Positions 11,632 to 21,074 of a DNA stretch of 64,000 bases are shown here, piece by piece. This DNA is from Calamus simplicifolius (Eukaryota; Streptophyta; Magnoliopsida; Arecales; Arecaceae). The position numbers were made by a program, and so were the translations under genes. The notes below the pieces were generated by a model. It saw only the letters and a list, made by a program, of their open reading frames with translations. It did not search any database and was not told the DNA's origin. The stretch covers positions 497,301-561,300 of the forward strand of contig UESW01001607.1 in NCBI GenBank assembly GCA_900491605.1, in the 5' to 3' direction. Positions within the stretch are counted from its first letter, which is position 1; every line of letters starts with the position of its first letter.

Positions 11632-12050
11632 ATTATTTAAAAATATTTTTAAAAATAATAAAATATAATAGAATCTAAAATTTTTTTAGTGTTAATTTTT
11701 TTTTTGAAGGGGCCGGGGGTCTAACAAATTAAGTTGCCCATCAAATTATTTGAAAATATTTTAAAAATAATAAATATGATAGAATCTAATTTTTTTGTGT
11801 TAATTTTTTTTAGTGTTAATTTTTTTTTTGAAGGGGCCGGGGGGTGGGGAAAACCCCCTAGCTGTTACTTTTTAAAAAAAATTAAGTTGCCCATGTTTTA
11901 AAAATATTTATATTTTTTTATATTTTTCATCAAATTATTTGAAAATATTTTTAAAAATAATAAATATGATAGAATCTAATTTTTTTGTTAATTTTTTTTT
12001 TTTTGAGTGTTAATTTTTTTTATTGAAGGGGCCGGGGGTGGGGAAAAGCC
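11632..12050. repeat. three tandem AT-rich/GC-rich composite repeats
   Basis: A segment beginning CAAATTATTTGAAAATATTT and ending with GAAGGGGCCGGGGG occurs at about 11632-11730, 11742-11850 and 11930-12040. Each copy joins an AT-rich half to a short G-run. The copies differ by small indels and insertions, so they arose by serial local duplication inside the CACTA-A intron. Confidence 0.6.
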
Positions 12051-12432
12051 CCTAGCTGGCCACCGTGGCCAGGCCATGGCCGTGGTAGAAGACCGGGGGG
12101 TGGGGAAACCCCCCCATAAATTTTTTTTTTGTGGCCTGCCACCGTGGCCAGGCCACGGCAGCGGCCGTGGCCGAAGAAGACGGGGCCGTGGGGGTAATTT
12201 TTTTTTGTGGCCTGGCCACCGTGGCCACCGTGGCCGGAGAAGACGAAGGGGGGTGGGGAAACCCCCCCCCAAACAGTAATTTTTTTTTTGGTGGCCTGGC
12301 CGCCAGGCCACGGCCGTGGCCGGAGATGACGGCCACGTGGCCGTGGCCAGAGAAGACGAAGGGGGTGGGGAAACCCCCCCCAAACTGTAAATTTTTTTTT
12401 TGGTGGCCAGGCCAAGCGGCCGTACCCTATTT
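12050..12432. repeat. GC-rich tandem repeats (GTGGCC / GGGTGGGGAAACCCCC)
   Basis: About four diverged copies of a ~100-bp unit contain GTGGCCAGGCCACGGCCGTG-like palindromes, a G-run to C-run hairpin (GGTGGGGAAACCCCCCC) and a T-run. The block sits just inside the first exon of the CACTA-A transposase gene. Open frames through it encode only Pro/Arg/Gly-rich low-complexity sequence and are not genes. Confidence 0.65.
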
Positions 12433-12449
12433 TTTTAAAAAAAAAAAAA

Positions 12450-12609
12450 AGGAGGATGGGCTTACCTCGGTCGCGAGGGGACGCCGCCGGAGTGGGGGGA
12501 GCTTCCGGGGAGAGGACGGGGGCAGCCGGAGCGGACGGACGGCGGCGGCTAGGGTAGGAATAGGAAGAAGAAGAGAAGGGAAGGGGGGGGGCCCGACCAA
12601 GCTTAAATA
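12450..12609 (-). promoter_or_regulatory. promoter and noncoding first exon of CACTA-A transposase gene
   Basis: On the minus strand a TATA-like CTATTTAAGC (about 12600-12609) is followed by a pyrimidine- and GC-rich leader with CTACCCTAGCCGCCGCC and CCCTCGCGACCGAG, then GTAAGCCC, a good splice donor (about 12459-12466). This layout (subterminal repeats, TATA, GC-rich leader, donor, intron, TNP2 ATG) is what is expected at the 5' end of an autonomous CACTA element. The transcription start is inferred. Confidence 0.5.
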
Positions 12610-13790
12610 GTGGTGATTAGCGACGCAAATATGCGTCGCTAATCACTCGCTATTTTTTTTATTATTATGGATTAGCGACGCAACAATGCGTCGCTAATCC
12701 ATCGCTATTTGGCTTTTTTATTATTTTATGCAAAACTTAGCGACGCAACTAATTGCGTCGCTAATGAGTCGCTAACTTGGCGCCAATGTCCGGCGGAAAA
12801 AATTTTTATTTTCTAGGAAATTGCATCGCAAATGCGTCGCAATATTTTTTAAATATTTTTAACTGATAAAATTTATTTTTCTAAAAATAATTGCGACGCA
12901 AATATTGCGTCGCAATTTTTTTTAAATTTTTATTACATTTATTTTTCTAAAAAATTGCGACGCAATAATGCGTCGCAATATTAAAAATTTTCTTAAAATT
13001 ATTTTTATTTTCCATCGTAATATTTTTTAATAATTATAACTGATAAAAATTATATTTTCTGAAAATAATTGCGACGCATATATTGCGTCGCAATTTTTTT
13101 TAATTTTTTATTACATTTATTTTCTTAAAAACATTGCGACGCAATAAATGCGTCGCAATATTAAAATTATTTTCTCTAAAAAATTATTTTTATTTTCTAA
13201 GAAATTGCATCGCAAATGCGTCGCAATATTTTTTAAATATTTATAACTGATAAAAATTATATTTTCTGAAAATAATTGCGACGCATATATTGCGTCGCAA
13301 TTTTTTTTAATTTTTTTATTACATTTTTTTTCTTAAAAACATTGCGACGCAATAAATGCGTCGCAATATTAAAAATTATTTTCTCTGAAAATTATTTTTA
13401 TTTTCTAGGAAATTACGTCGCAAATGCGTCGCAATATTTTTTAAATATTTATAACTGATAAAATTATATTTTCTGAAAATAATTGCGACGCAAATAATGC
13501 GTCGCAATGTTTTTTTTAAAATTTTTTAATTACATTTATTTTTCTAAAAAACATTGCGACGCAATAATGCGTCGCAATATTAAAAATTTTTCTTTGAAAA
13601 ATTATTTTTTAGGAAACTGCGTCGCTAATGCATCGCAATATTTTTTTAATAATTATAACTGATAAAAATTATATTTTCTGAAAATAATTGCGATGCACAT
13701 ATTGCGTCGCAATGTTTTTTTAAATTTTTTATTACTATTATTTTTCTTAAAAACATTGCGACGCAATAAATGCATCGCAATATTAAAAAT
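12610..13790. repeat. long array of palindromic GCGACGCA subterminal repeats (CACTA-A 5' end)
   Basis: More than a dozen short hairpins have the form TTGCGACGCAA-n-TGCGTCGCAA, starting with GATTAGCGACGCAAATATGC at 12616. They are spaced by AT-rich segments that are themselves repeated (AACTGATAAAATTATATTTT). The same GCGACGCA motif is at the right end of CACTA-C (31340-31740). The array is 1.2 kb, long for a subterminal region, and probably grew by tandem duplication of a ~240-bp composite unit. Confidence 0.75.
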
Positions 13791-13814
13791 TATTTTATCT
13801 ATTATTTTATTTTT

Positions 13815-15004
13815 TTGCATCGATCGATCGACCGATCTGATCCGATGGTTGCGATCGATCCAAGCCCTGATCCCGATCAGCCACGACCGATCCCGGACCG
13901 TGCGATCGGTCCGAGATCGCGACGATCCGATGGTTGCGATCGATCCAAGCCCCGATCCCGATCGGCCACGACCGATCTCGGACCGCGGTGACGATCCGAC
14001 GGTTGCGATCGATCCAAGCCCTGATCCGATCGGCCACGACCGATCCCGACCGTGGCGATCGGTCCGAGATCGCTGACGATCCGACGGTTGCGATCGATCC
14101 AAGCCGTGATCCCGATCGGCCACGACGATCTCGGACCGTGGCGATCGGCGACGATCCGACGGTTCGATCGATCCAAGCCCTGATCCCGATCGGCCACGAC
14201 CGATCTCGGACCGTGGCGATCGATCTAATCGCGACAATCCGACGGTTGCGATCGATCCAAGCCGTGATCCCGATCGTCCACGAATCTCGGACCGTGGCGA
14301 TCGGACCAATCGGCGACGATCCGACGGTTGCCATCGATCCAAGCCTGATCCCGATCGGCCATGACCGATCTCGGACCGTGGCGATCGGTCCGATCGGCGA
14401 CGATCCGACGGTTGCGATCGATCCAAGCCTGATCCCGATCGGCCATGACCGATCTTGGACCGTTGCGATCGGTCCGATCGCGACGATCCGACGGTTGCGA
14501 TCGATCCAAGCCCTGATCCCGATCGGCCACGACCGATCTCGGACCGCGGCGATCGGTCCGATCGGCAACGATCCGACGGTTGCGATCGATCCAAGCCTGA
14601 TCCCGATCGGCCACGACCGATCCCGGACCGTTGCGATCGGTCCGAGATCCTGACGATCCGACGGTTGCGATCGATCCAAGCCCTGATCGATCCCGATCGG
14701 CGATGAACGATCTCAGACCGTCACGATCGATCCGATCGGCAACGATCTGACGGTTGCGATCGATCCAAGCCGTGATCCCGATCGGCCACGACCGATCCCG
14801 GACCGTTGCGATCGGTCCGAGATCGCCGACGATCCGACGGTTGCGATCGATCCAAGTCCTGATCCCGATCGGCCACGACCGATCTCGGACCATGGCGATC
14901 GGTCCGATCGCCGACGATCCGACGGTTGCGATCGATCCAAGCCTGATCCCGATCGGCCACGACCGATCTCGGACCATGGCGATCGGCGACGATCCGACGG
15001 TTGC
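13815..15004. repeat. ~85-bp GATC-rich tandem satellite, about 14 copies
   Basis: The unit contains GATCCGACGGTTGCGATCGA, TCCAAGCCCTGATCCCGATC, GGCCACGACCGATCTCGGAC and CGTGGCGATCGGTCCGATCG in this order, about 85 bp in all. Around 14 copies follow head to tail with single-base changes and small indels. The base composition (high GC, dense CGATCG palindromes) is unlike anything else in the window. Frames through it encode only Arg/Asp/Ser repeats and are artefacts of a stop-poor unit. The array ends exactly at the N at 15005. Confidence 0.9.
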
Positions 15005-15005
15005 N
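15005..15005. other. ambiguous base (N) at satellite/CACTA-B junction
   Basis: The only N in the window lies exactly where the satellite ends and TNP2 coding sequence begins in mid-domain. It may mark a collapsed or guessed join in the assembly, so adjacency of the two sides should not be trusted. Confidence 0.8.
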
Positions 15006-16120
15006 GGTACACGAGAAATTGATCCTTCACCTACTATGCCAACACCTGATGAAATTTTGGAACAATTAGATGATTTAAATTGCAATGATAGAACAGATCA
15101 TAAAAGAAAAAGAGTTGTGGGGTCGACTAATGTTAAGGAACACTCATGGAAGAAACGTAGTATTTTCTTTAGTTTGCCTTACTGGAAAGATAATTTATTG
15201 CGTCATAATCTTGATGTGATGCACATTGAAAAAAATGTGGTGGATAATATTGTTGGCACACTGTTAAATATTGATACAAAATCAAAAGATGGCATAAAGG
15301 CACGACTTGACTTACAAGAGTTGGGTTTGAGACCACAACTTCATCCGGTTATAACAGCTACAGAGAAGACATATTTGCCTCCAGCTATTTTCACAATGAG
15401 CAACAAAGAGAAAGAAGACTTGTTGAAGGTTATACAAAATGTAAAAGTACCAGATGGTTATTCTTCAAATGTTTCACGTTGTGTCAAGCTTCAACACCGT
15501 ACTATAGTAGGCCTGAAGAGTCATGATTGCCACATACTAATGCAACAGCTCCTGCCAATTGCATTACGTGGGTCATTACCTAAGAAGGTAATAGAACCAT
15601 TAATCGAGCTATCTGGATTCTTCAGGGGAATTTGTTCCAAAACATTGCGGCTTGAAGATTTGGACCGATTGGAATCTAGAATACCTTACATATTGTGCCA
15701 ATTAGAAATGATATTTCCGCCATCATTTTTCATGATTATGGTGCACTTGACCGTACATTTAGTTGCAGAATGTAAGCTTGGAGGACCTGTTCATTATCGA
15801 TGGATGTATCCCGTTGAAAGGTATGCTATAGTTATTGAATTAAAAACACATAAATATCAGTTGAATGAGAACATTAAAAAAAAATAGTAAAAGTCATCTA
15901 ATGATTTATGTGGCAGGTACCTACACCGACTTAAGTTTCATGTGCATAACAAAGCTGCACCAGAAGGTTCCATTGCTGAAGGATATTTGTTGGAGGAATT
16001 ATTGATGTTTTGTTCTCGTTATTTAGAATCCGCTCGAACGGTTTTCAATAGACCATCTAGAAACCCTGATGATTCTAAAGGAAAAGTTGTTGATATGCCC
16101 ATGATGTGGTATTTATTTAA
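15006..16120 (+). pseudogene. CACTA-B TNP2 transposase, C-terminal half (DUF4218)
   Basis: The frame opens directly at the N and reads GTREIDPSPTMPTPDEILEQ, then EHSWKKRSIFFSLPYWKDN, LLRHNLDVMHIEKNVVDNI, GLKSHDCHILMQQLLPIAL and HYRWMYPVER, the standard DUF4218 order. It ends at an intron near 15820, and a following exon (about 15917-16110) carries HNKAAPEGSIAEGYLLEEL. The zinc and Transposase_21 parts are missing at the 5' side. It is a more diverged relative of CACTA-A and CACTA-C transposases. The remaining frame is clean, but the gene is truncated. Confidence 0.88.
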
Positions 16121-16209
16121 TTAATATCTATTTATTGTTGAATATTTGTTAGTTCTTTGTTTTCGATATATGTGTTTAATCTAAAATGTTGGACGTAGAA
16201 AAAATCAAC

Positions 16210-16876
16210 AGGGGCAATGCCAAGTCGAGCCCAGTTGTTTGTCAAGACCCATAAGAAAAAGGATGGCACACACTACAATGATGACACGAGGAAGAAAGTG
16301 GTATGTTTATTTCAAATTTATAACTTTTTTAATTTTAAAGGATTTATAAATGAAGAATAATGTGTATTTTTATTATCTATTACAGGTTGAGATGGAGGAA
16401 CTTTTAACACGGGACACAAATTCTATAGAAATGGGGTCTGGAGGAACCATGACTTGGGCATCAGATGATGTTTATTCAAAAGTTATGGGCCCAGAACGGC
16501 CTGGACGTGTGCGCGGTTTGGGGTTTGGGCCAACCCCTACAAGGCAAACTTGTCAACATTCACTACTAACTTCAAACCAGAAGATGGTATATCAAAGGAA
16601 GAGTTTGAGAAAATGCGGAATGAATTAACTGAATTACGGAACTTAGTAAACACATTTGTGCATGCACAGGTGAGCACCCCACATATGTTTAGTTGATATA
16701 AATCAACCTTATATTGAAATTTTTGAACCCTCATTTGAATTTACATTCAGGCTTCAGGACAAAAACGAAAAGAGAATGAAGAGGAAGAGAAGAGAAGAAG
16801 AGGAAAATGTTGAAGAGGAAGAAGATCAAGAGGAAGATGAAGAAGAGGAAGAGAATGAAGAGGACGATGATTGAGG
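16210..16876 (+). CDS. CACTA-B TNP1-like protein (Transposase_24), partial
   Basis: An exon at about 16214-16299 reads AMPSRAQLFVKTHKKKDGTH, the Transposase_24 signature, and ends at a GTATGT donor. The next exon starts after TTACAG at 16385 with VEMEELLTRDTNSIEMGSGG and continues to VMGPERPGRVRGLGFGPTP. A last exon after about 16750 is a charged tail of Glu/Asp with some Arg, ending in a TGA near 16875. TNP1-type proteins bind subterminal repeats and assist TNP2. The 5' exons of this gene are not visible. The tail also fits the acidic C-terminus seen in this family. Confidence 0.7.
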
Positions 16877-17718
16877 GTCGGGATTATAAGCGAGACTATA
16901 ATTGAGACTATATTTATGGTATTTGCAATATATTGACATTTGCTCTGTTTTGGTGGTCTTCACAACTTTCCTTAATTGAGACTGTATTAATGGTTATGCC
17001 ATATATCGACATTTGCTATGTTTTGCTAAGTTGAATTAGGATGGATTATGAAAGGAGAAGTGCTGGATTATGCATAATTTTTACTACTCTTTTTGGGAGT
17101 TACAATCTAGTATGATGTTTAACATTTCTGCTATTGTACTGCTAAAACTCAAAAGTTCAGTAAATGTGCGATACATTAGTCTCCAAAATATATTATTCAT
17201 CATAGAACTACATAGCACAAATCTATTGACACAAGGGATCATGTTCCACTCTTGCATGCATACATTATTTCTTTAGGTGCATGATAGGCTAGTGCAAATT
17301 TACAATGTAACAGAATTAGAAGTACATTAAAATACAATCTATCACCAGAGCATCAAAAAGCAATCAATTTGATAAAAGGGCACAAACTTCACCATGCATC
17401 ATAAATAATTCTGTGACAAGTAGCTAATTTCCAGTTCTTGATGTGACAAAACTTTGTAATTTACAAGAGTTTGCAATGTCACTTGAAGATTATATTGTTA
17501 ACTTGAAACTGTCAATTACAGATCCTGGAAAGTTTAAACCAGCTCATCAGACCAAAGTCATAACAATACAAAATTGAAAATAGTGTACTGTACAGATTAT
17601 ATTTGAAAAAATAGATTTAGCTCGATAGGAACGTAGCAGAGATTCTCCACTTCCTGTCTACCATCTGCTTGTACAATTGCCAGCACATGCCCTTTATTTT
17701 AAATGAATAAAGAATGCT
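16877..17718 (-). other. 3' flank of TNP1-like gene, then probable 3'UTR of the captured CASTOR fragment
   Basis: The left part is AT-rich 3' sequence of the CACTA-B gene. From about 17280 to 17718, directly after the stop codon of the minus-strand CASTOR fragment, the sequence has no coding signal and is likely its 3' untranslated region. Where transposon sequence ends and captured sequence begins cannot be seen without the source gene. Confidence 0.35.
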
Positions 17719-18669
17719 TTAGATAATGATTGGCTGTTCACCTTCAAGCTCAGATATAACAATGAGCGAATCTGACATTTCAAGAAACAGTGGCTCTGAC
17801 TTGTTGCTTGGATTTATAATCTACCATGGTATGAAAGAGTTTATGGTGAGATCTCAATCATTCTAATAGTGGAATTAAATGGCAGTTATGCGAGATATAA
17901 TCAATAACCTGCTTGTTTCCCTTACGTAACCAATGGCAACTTCCCGACGCAAAATTGCCCTTTCAGAAAGCTCTAAAAATGATGGGTTTTCAGCCTCCTT
18001 CATGTAGAGATCAATTTCCTGCAGTTTCAAGCACCACAATGCATGCGACACAAATGCGATTACTAAAACAATAAAAATATTTTGTCCACAGCAAGCCTTC
18101 ATTGTCAAATGATTCCAACTAAATATCTATTATAGAACATAAATTGATAAGACATGCATGAACTCAAACTCAAACTTGAACACGTTGAATCTACAGAACA
18201 CCTGATTTAAGGATAAAAGAATGGTTTTTGATATATTATAATGTTCTTGTTAAGTATTCAACTTATCAGATAATATTAGCAAAATTAAGAGATGACAGTT
18301 TACCTTTACATATATCTCATCCCCCTCGTCATTAAGAAATCTTTCCACACTTCATTCAATTCATGACTTTGTGCCACTGCCATCCAGTAGGGGAATATAC
18401 TGTCTAAATTAGTTCTTTCATACAGAACCTAATATCTGGAAAGATAACGAAATATATGATTAAGATGAAAAACCTTGAGCTGTTACAAGACTCATTACTT
18501 CCTTGCACCAATGAATGAAGGGATGGTCTTATTCTTGAAATCTGTGGTAAAGTAAAAGTGTTATTATACCCATGGTGTCCAAAATTTTGAAGTAGTTTAA
18601 TAAAGGTAGAAAAACAATTACTTGTTTTCCCAGTCTTGTTTCAACAATTTCAGCAACTAAGTTCTCAAC
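17719..18669 (-). pseudogene. CASTOR/POLLUX (DMI1-type) ion channel gene fragment, 3' end, five exons
   Basis: Five exons in correct order encode the C-terminus of a CASTOR/POLLUX nuclear-envelope cation channel. 18669-18622: VENLVAEIVETRLGKQ. 18541-18474: ISRIRPSL, then EVMSLVTAQ in another frame. 18376-18304: SHELNEVWKD, then DEGDEIYVK after a 1-base loss. 18018-17909: EIDLYMKEAENPSFLELSER and AILRREVAIGY. 17820-17719: IINPSNKSEPLFLEMSDSLI, VISELEGEQPIII and a TAA. Acceptors end in AG and donors start with GT. At least three frameshifts make it non-functional. Introns are kept, so it came from genomic DNA, not from mRNA. It lies antisense inside CACTA-B. The choice between CASTOR and POLLUX is not resolved. 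Confidence 0.85.
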
Positions 18670-18699
18670 CTGCAAAATATACATGATCAAGGAATATAA

Positions 18700-18991
18700 T
18701 TAATAAATTATTGGCGTTTGTTTAAATGCTACAAAATATATATATTATTACCGGCGTAACAATATAAATGCTGGGCAACTACTAATTTCTCGGCGCATCA
18801 TTACTATATTAGCGGCGTTGTTCTAAACGCCGCCAACGATATATATTATTACCGACGTAAAAATTTAAACGCCAGGAATCTCAATAATTTACTGGCGAAA
18901 AAATTAAGCGACGATAAATTTATATATCTACCGGCGCATAAACATACGCCCATGAGTATAAATGCCACCAATTTAGCTTTTTTTTGTAGTG
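18700..18991 (+). repeat. subterminal repeats and right TIR of CACTA-B
   Basis: Short motifs TTACCGGCG, GGCGTT/AACGCC and ACCGGCGCA recur in both orientations from 18707 to 18965, for example GCGGCGTTGTTCTAAACGCC at 18812. The block ends in a T-run and GTAGTG at 18991, the complement of CACTAC. This marks the right terminus. The bases after it (TGC) would be the 3-bp target duplication, not verifiable without the left end. Confidence 0.7.
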
Positions 18992-19359
18992 TGCTCTTCC
19001 CTCTTTTCCTCCATGGGCCGCATGACTTCTTGAAGGGAGGTTGCTGAAAATTTATTTCAGCCAACTCTTTTTAATGCTTACTCTCTCTCTCTCTCATTTA
19101 ATGCTCTTTCTCTCTCTCATTTCTATTTTGATGAATGCTGACCGTTTCCTTTTGATTATGGACAGGAATCCCTCACTAGCAATGGGTTTAATGCTTTCAT
19201 CATTTCGGGAAAATATTTCAAACGGTTTTATTTCTTCCCGTTTTTCTTTTCTTCTATTTACCAATGAATCTAACGGATAGTTTTTTGATTGGTTTAAATA
19301 GAGATGTTCAGAAGAAAACCTTGACAAATCTCTTACATTTTTTTGACACATCAAGAATA
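18992..19359. other. unassigned spacer with (CT)n
   Basis: There is no gene or element signature. A short CT microsatellite is present at about 19079-19098 and a second CT-rich tract follows at 19111-19120. This may be the U3 part of the copia LTR remnant that follows. Confidence 0.4.
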
Positions 19360-20070
19360 CAAAAGAGAGAAAAGAAAGAAATCAAAAGAGAGTGTTTATT
19401 GCTTACAACTTTCGGATCTTGAGAAGCAAGTCTTTGTGCTGTGAAGTTTCATCCTTCAATACTTGCTCAAAAATCGTCCAAGTCTTTGAAGCAAGATTCA
19501 AATCTCAGCTGCGTCGACATTCTGCATTTGCTGCTGGTTATTGCTTCTAAAAGTTGTAAAGTTCTTATTTGAATATCTGCTCATATTTGGAGCTATCTGT
19601 TATTCTTTGATAAATCTTGTATTAGGGTTAGAGATAACCCTAGTTTCTTGATTGGTTTCCTTGTACCATTAAAACAAGAGGACTAGCCGGGAAGGCTAGG
19701 GGATTGGCTTCCTTGTGCCAGTAAACAAGAGGACTAGCCGGGAAGGCTAGGGGATTTGGCTGCCTTGTGCCGTGAAAACAAGAGGACTAGCCGGGGAAGG
19801 CTAGGGGTTGTAATCGTTGTGATACGATTAGTGAAATTCCCAAGGGTTTTTGGGGAGTGGATGTAGGAGCCGAGTTTGTCACCGAACCACTATAAACCCT
19901 GCTGTGTTTGTGTTTGATTGATCTGTGTATTTTCTATTTTGTGCACTCCACTACACCGCTGCAAATTAACTTTTGATTAAGCACATATCTGCGTTAGTCA
20001 ATATCATCCATTGAATTAATTTTTAAAATACCCAATTCACCCCCCTCTTGGGCTACTACATCTGGGCAAC
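19360..20070 (+). repeat. copia (SIRE-like) LTR remnant with three ~52-bp tandem repeats
   Basis: The end reads CCCAATTCACCCCCCTCTTG at about 20032-20051, the hallmark of the U5 end of SIRE/Maximus-type copia LTRs. A GAACCACTATAAACC stretch near 19882 also fits that LTR type. At 19669-19808 a unit containing CTAGCCGGGAAGGCTAG, a hairpin, is repeated three times. No SIRE coding sequence follows, so this is a solo or truncated LTR. Confidence 0.6.
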
Positions 20071-20399
20071 ACAAGACTATAAGGACAAGGAAAAAAAAGG
20101 TCCATAATCTTAAAGATCTGGACAGCCTGGATCCGGATGAGGCTACGGAGGGCACATCACCAGAAAGCCATTCTCCCATCCATAGCCCATCAGCTGAGCC
20201 TTGAACAGTCTTTTACATCTTTTGTTTCATTGTATAAAGTCCGACTTGGATCGTCAATTTTGTAAACTCTTTGCCATTAATGAAAACTCTTTGATCCATA
20301 GTCTTCATTTGATTTGCCTCGTAGCCAACAAGTTTTCTAGCGAATAGGACAACGTGAGTAGGCCGGTGCGAGCCGATTCTAGAGAATAGTCGAGGCTGA
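20071..20399 (+). other. retroelement-derived remnant, C-terminal charged tail and polyadenylation-like region
   Basis: A plus-strand frame at about 20080-20204 reads KKKVHNLKDLDSLDPDEATE and SPESHSPIHSPSAEP and then stops. It is followed by an AATGAAAACTCTTTG stretch resembling the R-U5 region of plant gypsy LTRs. It is likely the tail of another nested element. Its exact identity is unknown. Confidence 0.35.
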
Positions 20400-20579
20400 G
20401 GCCGTAGGCAAGTGTAGCTGAAGTCTTGGATTTGACAGTGTTAATGACTCGAAAGTTGAAGACCCGGCCTTGCACCCTAGGCAGAGGTTGGGAGTGCCAA
20501 GGGAGTATAGCACTAATGCGAAGTCGGTTTAGGGGTAGACACCAGGCTGTAAAGTACCCGCAGCTTGGCTTGAGAGATG

Positions 20580-20998
20580 GTATGGAGTTGGATTTGAATG
20601 CCGACACAAAACCGAGCGGAGTGTTGACGCGAGGCTGGGCCAATGTGCTGACACGGAATCAGGCTGTGTGCCAACGTGGAGCCGAACTTCAAGTATCGAC
20701 ACAGAGTCAAGCTTGAGTGCTGATGTAGAGTCAGACTTCAAGTGCCGGCGCGGAGCCAAGCTTTAAGTGCCGGCGCGGAGCCGGGCTTTAAGTGCCGATG
20801 CGGATTCGGGCTTGTATGCCGATGCGGAGTCAGGCTTAAGTGCCGATGCACAGCCGGGCTTAAGTGCTGACGTGGAGCCGGGCTTCAGTGCCGACACAGA
20901 GTCAGGCTTGTGTGACAATGCGGAGTCGAGCTTAAGTGCCAACGCGGAGTCGGGCTTCAGTGCCGACGCAGAGTCGGGCTTCAAGTGAGGAGTCAAAT
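20580..20998. repeat. 24-25-bp tandem repeat array in presumed gypsy-1 3' LTR
   Basis: The unit GCCGATGCGGAGTCAGGCTT + AAGT repeats about 12 times between 20690 and 20990, with degenerate copies from 20580. It lies where the U3 of the 3' LTR should be. The other LTR of the element carries a different 24-bp array (26770-26990) in the same place. Ala/Asp/Ser-rich frames through the array are artefacts. Confidence 0.8.
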
Positions 20999-21074
20999 CT
21001 CTTAGAGACACTTTCGTTAGTGAGAAAATGAATATTATCCTAGCAGACATGCTCAAGTTAAAGATGTTAATACA

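Larger units (their letters stand above)
6241..13790 (-). mobile_element. CACTA (En/Spm) transposon A, minus strand
   Basis: The element reads right to left. Right part: a 1.2-kb array of palindromic subterminal repeats (12610-13790), a promoter and GC-rich first exon (12450-12609), a long intron (10292-12450), the TNP2 transposase gene (10291 down to 6622), and a left end with subterminal repeats (6250-6530) and a degenerate terminal repeat at 6241 (TACTATAAGAAAA, expected CACTA). The outer right TIR is not seen because a satellite and an ambiguous base follow. No TNP1/Transposase_24 gene is present, so the copy carries only transposase. The two ends use different subterminal motifs. Confidence 0.75.
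15006..18991 (+). mobile_element. CACTA transposon B (+), 5' truncated, carrying an ion-channel gene fragment
   Basis: From left to right: the DUF4218 part of TNP2 (15006-16120), a Transposase_24/TNP1-like gene (16210-16876), an antisense CASTOR/POLLUX fragment (18669-17719), subterminal repeats with GGCG/CGCC inverted motifs (18700-18980) and a terminal repeat ending TTTTTGTAGTG at 18991 (CACTACAAAAA on the other strand). The 5' end is missing at the N at 15005. The gene fragment lies between the element's own genes and its terminal repeat, so it is inside the transposon. The DUF4216 region of TNP2 is absent, so the copy is a deletion derivative. Confidence 0.75.

Noticed and set aside
11988..12610. 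Several overlapping Pro/Gly/Arg-rich open frames
   Set aside because: They arise from GC-rich tandem repeats and a UTR-like leader; low complexity and open in both strands.
12610..13790. CRISPR-like appearance of regularly spaced short palindromes
   Set aside because: The spacers are repeats themselves, the context is a plant transposon end, and no cas genes exist.
13653..15085. Long open frames rich in Arg/Asp/Ser and Ile/Pro on both strands
   Set aside because: They run through an ~85-bp satellite whose unit happens to lack stops in several frames; all frames repeat with the unit and match no protein type.
20763..21056. Lys/Pro/Asp/Ser/Ala repeat protein frame
   Set aside because: It is a translation of the 24-25-bp LTR tandem array.
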